From JANSWP01 sp041941305 (GTDB lineage Bacteria > Bacteroidota > Bacteroidia > Chitinophagales > Saprospiraceae), in contig JBGTQJ010000003.1 of assembly GCA_041941305.1 (NCBI GenBank), positions 247,059 to 311,058 of the forward strand: a stretch of DNA of 64,000 bases, given 5' to 3'. Of the stretch, positions 18,201-27,050 are shown piece after piece. The position numbers were made by a program, and so were the translations under genes. Numbering within the stretch: the stretch's first letter is position 1; each line of letters begins with the position of its first letter. A model generated the notes under the pieces. The model did not search any database, was not told where the DNA came from, and saw only the letters and a list, made by a program, of their open reading frames with translations.

Positions 18201-19286
18201 ATTGGAACCACCGCTATTTCCACATGAAAATACATGTAGCAAAGTTGGATTTTCATAAACTTGTTGATCTACTGTTTCTGTAGATTGCAAATAACCATCG
18301 TTGCAGCCATCTCCGTAGGATGAATTGGTTACAATTACATTATGGTCGAAAAACAACATCATAGTCTCATCCAAAAAGGTCGCATCATAGTTGGTTACAT
18401 ACAAATCCGCCCCAGCTGCCATGCCGCGATAACGTGGGTTCAAATTCCCTGCACCAGCCAAAATACCCGAAACGCCATCTCCATGACTACCACCAAAACC
18501 TCCTACATAATCAGAGTTTAACCGTCCATGAAAATCGATATGAGGTCCAACATCTCCATCGTCACGACACAAAACGCCAACCCCATCACCACGGTACTTT
18601 CGACCTGAAGGAAACTGTGTATCCAGTGTATTTGCTCTGTGTAAGCTACGTCCTTCCGTATCTTCAGGTTCTCCTGGAGGGGGTACCGGCTCTAAAAAGG
18701 ACACGTAAGGCAAGCTCGCGATTTCTTCGATTCTGTCCTGGGGAATGGCAATTCTCAAAAAATTATTGACTCCATTTTCCTGCAAAACCTTGATCCCATC
18801 ATGCAAACAATATTGTAAAATATCTTCGTGACGCAGGTTTTTGTAATATTTCAACATTAACTCGGCTTGCCCTCGCTTCACTGCCCATTCCGGCAATTCC
18901 TTAGCTTTTAAATGCACAGACATTTTTGTATCGGGGACAATGGGCATGATAGTTCGGACATTAAAATCTGTCAATTTTGAAACGTCGAAAAAGTCTGGAA
19001 TAGCTGCTACATAGACTTTATTGGGAATGTATTCCAACAATTCAACCCCTGAATTGGAGAGTGCATCTAATTGGTTCTGATTGGGCAATTCATAAAATTG
19101 AAGCAAACGGTAATAGTTGCCATCAATTGCCTCCTGAGAGCTGATAAAAGCTTCTTGAGAATAAGTACGTGCATTTTCTTTCCAAAATTGATTGCCAGAA
19201 TGGAGGAGAACCAGATATTCTGCCTGGCCTTGCAAAGTCACTTGCGAGAGCGCAAATATTGCGAATAATGTGAAGAGTTTTTTCAT
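15222..19286 (-). CDS. Secreted subtilisin-like (S8) serine protease with PKD domains and T9SS tail
   Basis: 1354 residues. Signal peptide MKKLFTLFAIFALSQVTLQGQ. An N-terminal propeptide-like region precedes the S8 domain (about residues 225-500). The Asp is near residue 241 (CRDDGDVGPH), the His near 267 (GGSHGDGVSG), the oxyanion Asn lies in NSSYGDG, and the Ser near 435 (GTSGASP). Downstream are beta-sandwich and fibronectin-like regions, a MAM/jelly-roll-like part (EDFEASTDLPPFYS), and PKD-type domains (TFDWKFGPSAVPT and NNYTWNFGDNNVS). A type A T9SS sorting domain closes the protein (ILPNPADDYFDLLM...ASGIYFLKIQGEEG). It is exported and probably digests extracellular protein. Confidence 0.9.
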   Translation of the reverse strand: MKKLFTLFAIFALSQVTLQGQAEYLVLLHSGNQFWKENARTYSQEAFISSQEAIDGNYYRLLQFYELPNQNQLDALSNSGVELLEYIPNKVYVAAIPDFFDVSKLTDFNVRTIMPIVPDTKMSVHLKAKELPEWAVKRGQAELMLKYYKNLRHEDILQYCLHDGIKVLQENGVNNFLRIAIPQDRIEEIASLPYVSFLEPVPPPGEPEDTEGRSLHRANTLDTQFPSGRKYRGDGVGVLCRDDGDVGPHIDFHGRLNSDYVGGFGGSHGDGVSGILAGAGNLNPRYRGMAAGADLYVTNYDATFLDETMMLFFDHNVIVTNSSYGDGCNDGYLQSTETVDQQVYENPTLLHVFSCGNSGGSNCGYGAGSGWGNITGGHKQGKNVIATANLYNTGVLVNSSSRGPAFDGRIKPDIAANGQDHISTEPDNEYEGFGGTSGASPNIVGISAMLHQAHRELNNGETAESGLIKGTILNTANDLGNPGPDFQFGWGHINAYRAALTIEENRFFKATVMPGDTNVHTITIPEGVVQARIMTYWMEPPATVMTTKALINDLDTRMIDTSGNEYRPWVLDPTPDPVNLSTPAIKGEDHLNNMEQISLENPTAGEYTLEVAGFELPFGEHEYYVIWEFRTADLTLVYPFGGEHLVPGEVERINWDAEGVNDPFQLYYSIDGGDNWLFIEEIIGTQRQYNWTVPQSLTGNGLFRIQRDTLFDVSDAPFNIAPVPNNLTIVKVCPDYVTLAWDPLAEATSYDVYKLGQKYMEVAANTTSTIFDLPIDNPQDVNAFAVSMREDLLGIEGQRTIALLYSGWLMNCPIDNEVGVVEINEPSVLRGIYCSEFDESLTISVTNTGLLDQDTVHVGFQLNNQTPVVEMLSQPLLSGQTVQHTFSENMKSSVNGVQTLKTWINVANDPAPINDTIITDLNIQVFSGDGEPIVYQEDFEASTDLPPFYSIVNPDNSQTWNPIQTVGITGATTNCYWLNNFQYAGTQNELDYLGTTPIDLTQAPHAILSFDIAYTYYSDGFVDEFSVEVSTNCGESYTTIFDKTGYELATVPSQTSAFNPETGDQWRTEKADLSPFIGNTVIVRFVNHSNYGNNIYLDNINVDFLSPPTANFTTDGTEFCQGEEIIMNNLSTGDVMTFDWKFGPSAVPTVSNEKDPLVTFNEPGMHTITLTTSNGAGSEDHSLDINILPLPTPSFDYDISGGTVTFTNTSSDANNYTWNFGDNNVSNEPSPTHIYSAINTYTVTLIAINDCGSTSTTQTVDITVGLDELNENVQVQILPNPADDYFDLLMVSSTSENLEIELLDLRGVILERENLRLNQNGMTRKFDVSEFASGIYFLKIQGEEGVLTKKIIIE

Positions 19287-19726
19287 TAATACAGGTTGTT
19301 TGATAGTTGGAATGTTTGATGGTTAAAGCATTTGTGACCACTAAAAAACTGTGGAATGGAGTCATCAAATCAAAATAAGCATCAAATTCGCCTCAAATTA
19401 AGGCTAGTAAAAATATTAGCAAAATAGAAATCTATAGAAGTCGCTTAGAATTCAAGCTTTGTCGGCTGGGAGAATTTATTCAAGCAGAATTTTTGAGGAA
19501 TACACACTGAGGGGGCGATTTGTCCCACTGAGACATTCTTTTAATGGTCAGGGTCTCTCTAAGAGGACGCTGACAAGGTAATTAGGTTTTCGTTATTTTT
19601 GATATTCCACATCCTTTCAATTCAAATTTGGTTTCAATAAAATGTATGTGGTGTTTGTTCTCAGCTCTTATAAGTACCTAGAGACTTGCCCTATACATTT
19701 TTCAACACCATCCAAAATTTAGTATT
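19287..19726. other. Divergent intergenic region
   Basis: AT-rich gap of 440 bp that must carry the promoters for the leftward subtilase and the rightward repeat protein. I saw no ORF, no convincing TAnnTTTG box and no long inverted repeat. A short imperfect hairpin (GTCAG...CTGAC, about 19548-19575) is the only structure noted. Confidence 0.4.
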
Positions 19727-21019
19727 ATGAAAACACTCAATTACTCCATTTCACTTTTTGAAATTCAAAATCGAGACAAGTGGCTCTTTTCCTTGATTTT
19801 TGGATTTTTTTTCCTTCCGATTGCTCTTTATGCTCAATCTTTTGCTCCACCAATAAGCAGCCCTTTTGGTTTGCCGATGTCATCAGGAATATATTGGCAG
19901 TCCCTGGCAGATATAGACAATGATGGAGACATTGATTATTTTCAATTCAACCAATCCGAACAAGCGTTGGAACTTTTTGAAAACATTGGAACGCCTACTA
20001 GCCCCGAATTTGATGGTATGAATGGCACCCTTAACCCATTTGGTATCCTGAAGAATGGTACCCCGGGAGCATCCTATTGGGCAGATATGGACAATGATGG
20101 AGATCTTGATTTTTGGTGGGGTGCCCAATTCAATGGATCTACAGAGGGTGGATTTTTTTATTATCAAAACCTTGGGACTCCAGAAAACCCAATGTTTGGT
20201 GATCCTCCATATAACCCATTTGGCTTAACCGCCAGCAATCTTAGAGATTTTCCTACCTTGGTGGATATTGATAATGACGATGATTATGATATGTTCTCGA
20301 CCACTGAGTTTACAGGAGTTCGATTTTTTGAAAATAACGGTACCCCCGAGGAACCCAGCTTTGCAGCCCCGGTTGAAGGAACAGAAATTGGTATTCCCAA
20401 CTTTTTAGCGCTGGATGGTACAGATAGAGTCTATCTGGCTTTTGCAGATTTGGATATGGACCTGGATTTTGATTTACTGGCTTGTGCTCATTTTTTTGTG
20501 TCAGGCGGACAAGATACCACTACCAGAATTTATTTCATTGAAAACATAGGGACGCCTGAAGCTTTTGAGTTTGCAGCGCCAGTTGAGAATCCTTTTGGTT
20601 TGAGTGTATTTTATATGCCGGTTGCCGTTCCCCAGTTTGCAGACATGGACGCAGATGGCGATATAGACTTGTTTATTTCTGGCTCAGACCCTGGCAAACC
20701 GGGTGAGCGAATATTTTACTTTGAAAACTTGACTATAGTAAGTGTCGTAGAAGAAGAAAAACTTGAAGTGGATGTTGTGGTATCTCCTAATCCGTCTGGA
20801 GATTGGCTAAATCTGGAAGTAAAATCTGATCAATACCAGGATGATTTATCCTATTCCATTCATGATCTTTTTGGAAATATCTATCTGTCTGGAAAGTTGA
20901 ACGGAGGAGTTAGGTTATTTCAAAAAATATTGATAATCGAAAGTATGCCTAGTGGTGTATATTTTGTGAAAATTCAATCTGGCAACCGGTTCAAAGTTTT
21001 GAAGTTTGAAAAAATATAG
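19727..21019 (+). CDS. Secreted FG-GAP/VCBS-like repeat protein with T9SS tail
   Basis: 430 residues. Its long N-terminus contains a hydrophobic signal-type segment (WLFSLIFGFFFLPIALYAQ). The body consists of repeats of DIDNDGDIDYF, DMDNDGDLDFWW and DMDADGDIDLF, each followed by FENIGTPxxPxF. These are calcium-binding FG-GAP/VCBS-type propeller blades. The end (VVSPNPSGDWLNLEV...MPSGVYFVKIQSGNRFKV) is a type A T9SS sorting domain. It is probably a secreted or surface beta-propeller of unknown ligand. A later start cannot be excluded because the first 20 residues are unusual for a signal peptide. Confidence 0.8.
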   Translation: MKTLNYSISLFEIQNRDKWLFSLIFGFFFLPIALYAQSFAPPISSPFGLPMSSGIYWQSLADIDNDGDIDYFQFNQSEQALELFENIGTPTSPEFDGMNGTLNPFGILKNGTPGASYWADMDNDGDLDFWWGAQFNGSTEGGFFYYQNLGTPENPMFGDPPYNPFGLTASNLRDFPTLVDIDNDDDYDMFSTTEFTGVRFFENNGTPEEPSFAAPVEGTEIGIPNFLALDGTDRVYLAFADLDMDLDFDLLACAHFFVSGGQDTTTRIYFIENIGTPEAFEFAAPVENPFGLSVFYMPVAVPQFADMDADGDIDLFISGSDPGKPGERIFYFENLTIVSVVEEEKLEVDVVVSPNPSGDWLNLEVKSDQYQDDLSYSIHDLFGNIYLSGKLNGGVRLFQKILIIESMPSGVYFVKIQSGNRFKVLKFEKI

Positions 21020-21029
21020 TGCTTTAATT

Positions 21030-21091
21030 TTAAAGTTCAAGTGCCAAGTTCAAGAGCAAAAACTGAACTTGAACTTGACACTTAAACTTAA
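21030..21091. terminator. Imperfect long hairpin between convergent genes
   Basis: The arm at 21030-21054 (ending CAAGTTCAAG) pairs with the arm at 21068-21091 (starting CTTGAACTTG) with few mismatches. Both arms are built from short AAGTT/AACTT units. It probably terminates both flanking convergent genes. Confidence 0.5.
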
Positions 21092-21098
21092 ACTTAAA

Positions 21099-24000
21099 TC
21101 AATTCCGCTCCATCAACTGCCCCTCAATCCAGGGTGCACCTGCTTCCATCAATGCCTTTTCTAATTCAGGAATGGTTTCATTGTGCATCTTTTCCAATGC
21201 TCTTGAAAGATCTGCCAATTCCTTTTTAGCAATATCCAGGCTCTGCTTATGCATTTCAGTAGGACCATAAGTAGTAGAGGCCCCCCGATAAGCAGTAAAA
21301 AACCGGGAACTAATAGTCGGATTGGTTTTTTCTCCAATCTCACGTTTGGTTCGATTGCCATTCATCTTTTCATCTAAGTCATAAAGCGCCTGCTTGGCAT
21401 CGTACAATTGTTTTTTCAGTGAAGCTGACTCAATATTCGTTCTATTGAGTGCTGTTTGCATAGCCTGCACTTTGTCGCGGCTATTGTTCAGCATATAAGT
21501 TGCTTGAGATCGTTTACCAGAAAAATCCTCAAGGTCATGCATAAATGCCATCATTGCTTCATAAGAACTACCTTCCAGTGCTCCTTTTCTCAATGGCTTG
21601 ACTTCAAAATTCACAGGTCCTGCCAATTGAGTCACTTCTCCGTTTACTTCTTTAGATAGTGAAACAGAATAATTGCCAGGCATGGCAAATGCACCACCGC
21701 CTCCACCTCTTCTGAATCCTCTGCCACCTGGTTGACTTGAGCCACCAACACGGATAGTTGATTTTGAGGCATATCTCAAATTCCAGGCTACTCTGTGGAA
21801 TCCCTTGCTGGATGGTGCCGAAAGTTTATTCACAATGTTGCCATCCGCATCTTTAACCGTCAGCCACATTTTGGGTTTTTCTTCTCTACGTTCTTTTTCC
21901 AGAGCATCCCATCCTGGGAAAGCGACGTCCATTTTATTTTTCGCCATTTCCTTTTCTTCTTTCTTCCGGGCTCCTTTTAAAGTACTCATACTGGTTCCAA
22001 CATGATAAGTGAAGACAGCTCCAAAAGGAGGATTATTCGCCACATATTTGTCATTGCCCTGGGAGCTAACAATAGAACGAGGACGATACCACCATGCTGT
22101 TCGAGTTGAAAACAATGCGGCATCTTGTTTCAAATTGTCTTCAGTGATTTCTCTCAAAGCACTATAATCATCCAATACATAAAAACTACGGCCAAAGGAA
22201 GCACAGACCAAATCGTTTTCTCTTTTCTGAATCACCAAATCTCTAAAGGAAATAGTAGGCAAGCCACCTTTTAGTCGTATCCATTCGTCGCCACCATTTG
22301 GTGTGAAATAAATGCCAAATTCCGTTGCCGCAAACATCAAATTGGATTTGACATGATCCTGGACAATTCGCCAAACCAAAGTCCGCTCTGGGATATTGCT
22401 TGAAATAGATGTCCAGGAATTTCCTCTGTCTGTACTTTTGACAATGTAAGGCTTGAAATCACCGTATTTGTGATTGTCTAATGCCACATAGACCGTATTG
22501 GCATCATATAAATCTGCTTTGATGTCATTGACAAAAGCGGTAGCAGGTACACCTGATATGGTACCAACTTCGATTTTTCGCCAGGTATTTCCACCATCCT
22601 CTGTTACCTGAACAATGCCATCATCCGTTCCCGCATAAATCAGACCTTCTTGCAAGGGAGATTCCGCCAAAGAGGTTATGGTGTTGTAATTTGACATTGC
22701 ATTGACATCCCAGGGGTTTTCCCAACTTTGCACCTTGCCCATAATTGGTAGAGCAATCCGCTCCTGGTCTCTCGTCAAATCTCCCGAAATTGGGATCCAG
22801 CTATCTCCCCGATTGTCTGAACGCCAAACTCTCTGCGAAGCGAAATATAGTCGAGAAGGAGAAAATGGGCTCACCAAAATAGGCGCATCCCAATTATATC
22901 TTTCGTAATCTTCCCCAGCACCTGGTTGGGGTTGAATGTACACTTGCTCTCCTGTAATGCGATCGACTCGATGTAAGCCTCCTTGTTGAGTCTCGGCATA
23001 CATGATATTTACATTGCCAGGCTCCGTAGCAGATTGATGTCCATCTGCTCCAAGTGTTTTGTACCAATCTGCATTTCTGATCCCGTGTGAGTTGTCAGTT
23101 CTGGAAGGTCCACCGTGTGAACCATTATCTTGTGTTCCTCCATAGATCGTATAAAATGGTTCCGCATCATCCACAGCAACTTTGTAATATTGTGTAATAG
23201 GCATATTGTCAATGAATCGCCAATTAGCTGCCAAATCGAATGACTCATATAGTCCTCCATCAGATCCAATTAGTAGGTAATCAGGGTCATCCATTCTCCA
23301 GGCAATTGCATGATTATCAGAATGTTTACCTCCTTCGTTTAATCTCCTGAAGTTTTTACCTCCATTGTCCGAAACCTGCACCCGTACATCCATCAAATAC
23401 AATCTCTCGAATTGATGAGGGCAAGCATACAATTCCTGGTAGTAGTGGGGACCAGTACCTCCGGATACTGTAGAAGATTGTTTTGACCAACTGGAACCTC
23501 TGTCCATTGATTTCCAAACGCCACCGGTTTTTCGGTCAGTTTCAATGGCAGCATAAAGAATATCTGGTTGTTGTGGAGAAATGGCAAGTCCAATTTTACC
23601 CAAATTGGAGCGAGGGATGCCTTTCGTCAATTTTTGCCAGGTCTCACCGCCATCCAAACTTCTGTGAAGGCCAGAGCCAGGTCCACCACCCATATAAGCA
23701 GCTACATTTCTATGTCTTTGCCAGGTTGCCGCATAAAGATGATCCGGATTGCGTGGGTCTATCACCACTTCTGTCACACCTGTCCACTCGTCATCACCAA
23801 GGGTTTTTTTCCAGGTTTTACCCCCATCAGTAGATTTATACAATCCTCTTTCACCACCTTTACTCCAAAGCGGTCCCTGGGCGGCTACCCAAATTACATT
23901 AGAATTTTCAGGGTGTACGATTATTTTGGACAAATGCTCCGAATCTTTCAGGCCCATATTTTTCCAGCTCTTACCGCCATCCATACTCTTGTATATACCA

Positions 24001-24410
24001 TCTCCATATCCAACATGGCGTCCACCAACATTTTCACCAGTTCCCACCCAAATGATGTGTGGATTACTTGGATCAATGGTCACACAACCAATGGAGTAGG
24101 AGGGTTGAGAATCAAAAATCGTTTTCCAGGTGACACCTGCATTTTTGGTTTTCCAAACGCCTCCGGAACCTACAGCGACATACCAAACATTATCATCATC
24201 AGGATGAATGGCAATATCAGCAATTCGTCCGGATGAAAATGCAGGACCTACATTTCTGAATTTAAAACCAGAAAAACTAGTCTCAGCATAAACAGATTTT
24301 GTTTTTTCTTCAGTTTGTTCGGCTGCTGCCTTTTTATGCCCACGTTTCTGGGCATCCAAATTAAAACTAATGAATGTTAAAAGAATGATTAGGAAAGTGT
24401 TGAGTTTCAT
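21099..24410 (-). CDS. Sortilin/BNR-type beta-propeller glycosyl-hydrolase-like exported protein
   Basis: 1103 residues with signal peptide MKLNTFLIILLTFISFNLDAQ. The main part (about 40-760) consists of BNR/Asp-box and YVTN-like blades such as SMDGGKSWKNMG, STDGGKTWKKT and TEDGGNTWRKI. This is the architecture of the VPS10/sortilin-like family usually labelled glycosyl hydrolase in Bacteroidota. A Gly-rich segment (RGFRRGGGGGAFAM) and a helical C-terminal region (about 960-1095) follow. No T9SS tail is visible, so it may be periplasmic. Enzymatic activity is not established for this family; the call rests on repeats alone. Confidence 0.75.
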   Translation of the reverse strand: MKLNTFLIILLTFISFNLDAQKRGHKKAAAEQTEEKTKSVYAETSFSGFKFRNVGPAFSSGRIADIAIHPDDDNVWYVAVGSGGVWKTKNAGVTWKTIFDSQPSYSIGCVTIDPSNPHIIWVGTGENVGGRHVGYGDGIYKSMDGGKSWKNMGLKDSEHLSKIIVHPENSNVIWVAAQGPLWSKGGERGLYKSTDGGKTWKKTLGDDEWTGVTEVVIDPRNPDHLYAATWQRHRNVAAYMGGGPGSGLHRSLDGGETWQKLTKGIPRSNLGKIGLAISPQQPDILYAAIETDRKTGGVWKSMDRGSSWSKQSSTVSGGTGPHYYQELYACPHQFERLYLMDVRVQVSDNGGKNFRRLNEGGKHSDNHAIAWRMDDPDYLLIGSDGGLYESFDLAANWRFIDNMPITQYYKVAVDDAEPFYTIYGGTQDNGSHGGPSRTDNSHGIRNADWYKTLGADGHQSATEPGNVNIMYAETQQGGLHRVDRITGEQVYIQPQPGAGEDYERYNWDAPILVSPFSPSRLYFASQRVWRSDNRGDSWIPISGDLTRDQERIALPIMGKVQSWENPWDVNAMSNYNTITSLAESPLQEGLIYAGTDDGIVQVTEDGGNTWRKIEVGTISGVPATAFVNDIKADLYDANTVYVALDNHKYGDFKPYIVKSTDRGNSWTSISSNIPERTLVWRIVQDHVKSNLMFAATEFGIYFTPNGGDEWIRLKGGLPTISFRDLVIQKRENDLVCASFGRSFYVLDDYSALREITEDNLKQDAALFSTRTAWWYRPRSIVSSQGNDKYVANNPPFGAVFTYHVGTSMSTLKGARKKEEKEMAKNKMDVAFPGWDALEKERREEKPKMWLTVKDADGNIVNKLSAPSSKGFHRVAWNLRYASKSTIRVGGSSQPGGRGFRRGGGGGAFAMPGNYSVSLSKEVNGEVTQLAGPVNFEVKPLRKGALEGSSYEAMMAFMHDLEDFSGKRSQATYMLNNSRDKVQAMQTALNRTNIESASLKKQLYDAKQALYDLDEKMNGNRTKREIGEKTNPTISSRFFTAYRGASTTYGPTEMHKQSLDIAKKELADLSRALEKMHNETIPELEKALMEAGAPWIEGQLMERN

Positions 24411-24641
24411 ACTTATAGTGTTTTGGATTCGATGTGGATTTTGAACGGGACTTTTGGAAAGCGAAGATAAAACTAAATAATTCTTATGAAGATTTGATTT
24501 ACACGGATGACAAATAAAAATGTTTAAGTGAAAAAAGTGATCGAAACAAAAGAAATTTGTCGGTTTGGTTGAAAAAATACCACAAAATGACTTTTTAGAA
24601 ACTCAATTAACTGAATCCAAATTATAAAAGGTCTTCTCAAT

Positions 24642-24713
24642 AAAAATGAAAATGAAAAACCCAATAACAGCATTTTCATTTTCATTTTTATTTTCATTTT
24701 CATTTTCATTTCA
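24642..24713. repeat. Simple-sequence hairpin of ATGAAA / TTTTCA units
   Basis: An A-rich left arm of ATGAAA units (24642-24658) is followed by about six TTTTCA units from 24673. The left arm AATGAAAATGAAAA pairs with TTTTCATTTTCATT (24673-24686). The structure lies downstream of the leftward subtilase gene and may help terminate it, but may be only slippage-prone sequence. Confidence 0.5.
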
Positions 24714-24723
24714 CGCTATCTAG

Positions 24724-24892
24724 AGCTTGTTTAAAATTCCATCAATCGGCTGCAAGAGACAAATTTTAACCTGCACTTCGTTAAATTTTTCGCCAGATTG
24801 CCCGCATCTCCCGATAGCTATCGGGACAAAATTTGCCTCGTTCAGAACAAAATTTGCTCTCTCTCGCTCAATCATGAAAGTTTAAACAAGCT
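24724..24892. repeat. MITE/REP-like element with terminal inverted repeats and perfect central palindrome
   Basis: The ends AGCTTGTTTAAA (24724-24735) and TTTAAACAAGCT (24881-24892) are perfect 12-bp inverted repeats with imperfect extension inward. Inside is the perfect 18-bp palindrome TCCCGATAGCTATCGGGA (24809-24826), flanked by several AAATTT-containing short repeats. Size (169 bp) and structure fit a non-autonomous element. No transposase lies nearby. Confidence 0.6.
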
Positions 24893-24900
24893 TAAACCAC

Positions 24901-26274
24901 CTAATTGTTTTCTGAAGATTTCAAATAAAAATAAGCTTTAGTAAAATCAGGAACTCCATATCCTATTTTTGGGTTTGCTGATTTTGAATGGCTAGCGGTT
25001 GACTTTAAAGCATCTATAATCTCCAGGTTTGTCTTGTTTGGAAAGGCTTGCCACAAAGTTGCAATTAATCCACATATGATGGCAGAAGAATAGGAAGTGC
25101 CTTCAGCAGACAGCACATCTGAGTTAACCACAGATGCAACAGCAATGTCTTCACCAAGGGTCACAATATCTGGTTTTAATCTACCATCTTTTGTAGTTCC
25201 AAAGGAGCTAAAGTTGGTTTTTTTGCCATAGTAATTGCAGCTACCAACAGTTAAAACATTTTTGGCATCAGCAGGGCAGGCAACTTTTTCCCAGTTATTG
25301 GTGCCTTCATTTCCAGCACTGTTGACTATTATCATACCTTTTTGAAAAGCCATTTCAGCTGCTTGTGTACATAGTGCTGTTCTTCCATCGAGGTCTTCAT
25401 GAGAATAATTCATAGTTGTATCATTAAATATGGTATATCCTAAAGATGAATTGATAACATCTGCTCCAATACTGTCTGCATATTCCAAACCAGCTAACCA
25501 GTTGCATTCCTCAAATCGAAATTCTCCTCGGCTGTCTTCTGTTTTTATGCAACAATAACTTGCTTTTGGAGCTGTCCCTACCATCAAACCTGGAACATTT
25601 GCAGCCATTACAGATAATACTTTTGTCCCATGCATAGAAGATTGAAAGGGTACATTTTTAAGATTCACGAAATCAATACACCCAAGTAGTTTTCCATTGT
25701 TCCGTAAATCATTGAAGAAAGGAGATTTATCCACATTGTAAAATCCAGCATCTAAAACAACGATGATCATTCCTTCCCCAAAATATCCCATATTGTGAAG
25801 CTTATGTCCATTTAACATTTCAATTTGCTCTTTTGCAAAACCATAGTGATTTTGAAAAACCCTTTTCAATCTGTTTTTGGATGGTTTTCTATGTTCCAGG
25901 GTGATTTCATTTTGAAAGTATTTTCCTGCATATTCCATGTTTTTTACAAAAGGCAGTTTTCGGATCTCATTTGCCGTCTGCTCATCACAGATCACTTTGG
26001 AAGCATTAAACCATTTACTTGAAAAATGAATGATAGCACCCCTGTTTTTAAGGGATTTTAAATAAAAGGGATTTACGGGTAGGTCCGATTCCTTAATTGG
26101 GATTTTTTGTTTTGTTCTTCTTGCAATGGCACGTTGAGAAAGAAAGTCTTCTGGTCGCTCAATTGAATAGGGTGAGTTGCTTTTATCAGAAAATTCAACC
26201 CAATATTGCTGTAGGTCATTTGTTTTTGGAAAAGTAAAAACAATACACAGGAGTGTGGAGTAGAGTAAGTTCAT
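24901..26274 (-). CDS. Subtilisin-like (S8) serine protease, short form without T9SS tail
   Basis: 457 residues with a short hydrophobic N-terminus (MNLLYSTLLCIVFTF). A propeptide-like region (about 20-120; FSDKSNSPYSIERPEDFLSQRAIARR) is typical of Bacteroidota subtilases. Catalytic residues: Asp175 (VVLDAGF), His215 (MHGTKV), oxyanion Asn322 (NSAGNEG) and Ser394 (GTSYSSA). The protein ends soon after the catalytic domain (GVPDFTKAYFYLKSSENN). Unlike the subtilase at 15222 it has no sorting domain, so it may act in the periplasm or reach the outside by another route. It is a single-gene unit. Confidence 0.88.
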   Translation of the reverse strand: MNLLYSTLLCIVFTFPKTNDLQQYWVEFSDKSNSPYSIERPEDFLSQRAIARRTKQKIPIKESDLPVNPFYLKSLKNRGAIIHFSSKWFNASKVICDEQTANEIRKLPFVKNMEYAGKYFQNEITLEHRKPSKNRLKRVFQNHYGFAKEQIEMLNGHKLHNMGYFGEGMIIVVLDAGFYNVDKSPFFNDLRNNGKLLGCIDFVNLKNVPFQSSMHGTKVLSVMAANVPGLMVGTAPKASYCCIKTEDSRGEFRFEECNWLAGLEYADSIGADVINSSLGYTIFNDTTMNYSHEDLDGRTALCTQAAEMAFQKGMIIVNSAGNEGTNNWEKVACPADAKNVLTVGSCNYYGKKTNFSSFGTTKDGRLKPDIVTLGEDIAVASVVNSDVLSAEGTSYSSAIICGLIATLWQAFPNKTNLEIIDALKSTASHSKSANPKIGYGVPDFTKAYFYLKSSENN

Positions 26275-26351
26275 AGTTCCCGCCTTTTTTAGTTTCGAGC
26301 CAATTTTTGTTACCCTAAATGGGAAATCCTAGTATAATAAAAGATAACAAG

Positions 26352-26396
26352 GCATACGATTAAAATAAAAAAAGGTTGGGAGCGTGAACTCCCAAC
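26352..26396 (-). terminator. Orphan leftward intrinsic terminator
   Basis: Read on the minus strand, GTTGGGAG, a 6-base loop and CTCCCAAC are followed by CTTTTTTTATTTTA. This is a canonical terminator, yet it lies upstream of the leftward subtilase start (26274), and no leftward gene ends to its right before the methyltransferase, which has its own terminator at 27681. Confidence 0.7.
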
Positions 26397-26467
26397 AGAA
26401 TGAAATTATATCGGCTCATGATTAACACCAATGGTTTTTGGGGAGGTTATACAGAGTGTTTTATGGT

Positions 26468-26584
26468 TTTTATGCTTGCTAAGAGTATGTTTTAATTTTT
26501 GCGAACTGTGCCAAAGGGAATCTCCTGGACAAGGGATGCCTGTGGCACAGGAAGATAAAATTCAAACACACTCTAAGCATAAAA
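26468..26584. repeat. Palindromic MITE-like element with GTGCC core
   Basis: The ends TTTTATGCTT (26468-26477) and AAGCATAAAA (26575-26584) are perfect inverted repeats. Homology continues inward through AGAGTxTGTTTxAATTTT on both arms. The centre carries TGTGCCAAAGGGA and GGGATGCCTGTGGCACAG facing each other. On the minus strand it shares AATTTTATCTTCCTGTGCC closely with the element at 50086. Confidence 0.65.
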
Positions 26585-26836
26585 TCAGTATAGTGGTTCA
26601 TTCATTAGCTTTTATGCACTAATCTGAAGCAGCAGCTCAAATAGAGACTATTGAAACAGGAACCACAGGTGTTCCGGATACACATGAATACATCAGTTTT
26701 AAACAAGGGTTTTCAACTTTGTACTCCTGACCCAGAATACCTAATGTTTAATTAAGCAAAAATGATAATGACCTATATTTATTGAAATGCCTTCTCTTTT
26801 TCTTTTGGAAGTAGTCAAGTCCTTAGTTTAATTTTA

Positions 26837-27022
26837 TAAGCACCAAATCATAAATATGTATAAGTAAAATTTTGGAATTCATTTTTTCTCTCACAAGGCG
26901 AAAAACGCAGCCATAGCCTAAGCTCTGGCGAGTATTTTCCCCCAAAGGGATGCCCTTGGCAAACGAAGTGAGCGATAAAATGAAGCTAAAATTACTTGTA
27001 GATAATTGTGGTTTGGTGCTTA
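26837..27022. repeat. 186-bp element with ~55-bp imperfect terminal inverted repeats
   Basis: TAAGCACCAAA at 26837 mirrors TTTGGTGCTTA ending at 27022. The similarity runs inward for about 55 bases on both sides, down to CTCTCAC / GTGAGCG. The interior contains GGGATGCCCTTGGCAAA (26947-26963), shared exactly with 50118-50134. No coding capacity. Confidence 0.7.
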
Positions 27023-27050
27023 AGTTTTAATATTTATAATAATGACACGT

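Larger units (their letters stand above)
24411..24900. other. Gene-free gap with hairpins and a palindromic element
   Basis: 490 bp between two leftward genes. It contains the ATGAAA/TTTTCA repeat hairpin (24642-24713) and the element at 24724-24892, annotated separately. No ORF is supported; the frame reading MKMKMK there is a by-product of the simple repeat. Confidence 0.5.

Noticed and set aside
23568..24236. 222-codon plus-strand frame opposite the sortilin-like gene
   Set aside because: It is antisense to a well-supported repeat protein and its translation shows no domain.
24524..24709. Leftward frame encoding repeated Met-Lys
   Set aside because: It is a translation of the ATGAAA/TTTTCA simple repeat.
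26431..26622. 63-codon frame in the gene-free region
   Set aside because: It overlaps the palindromic element at 26468-26584 and has no recognisable protein features.
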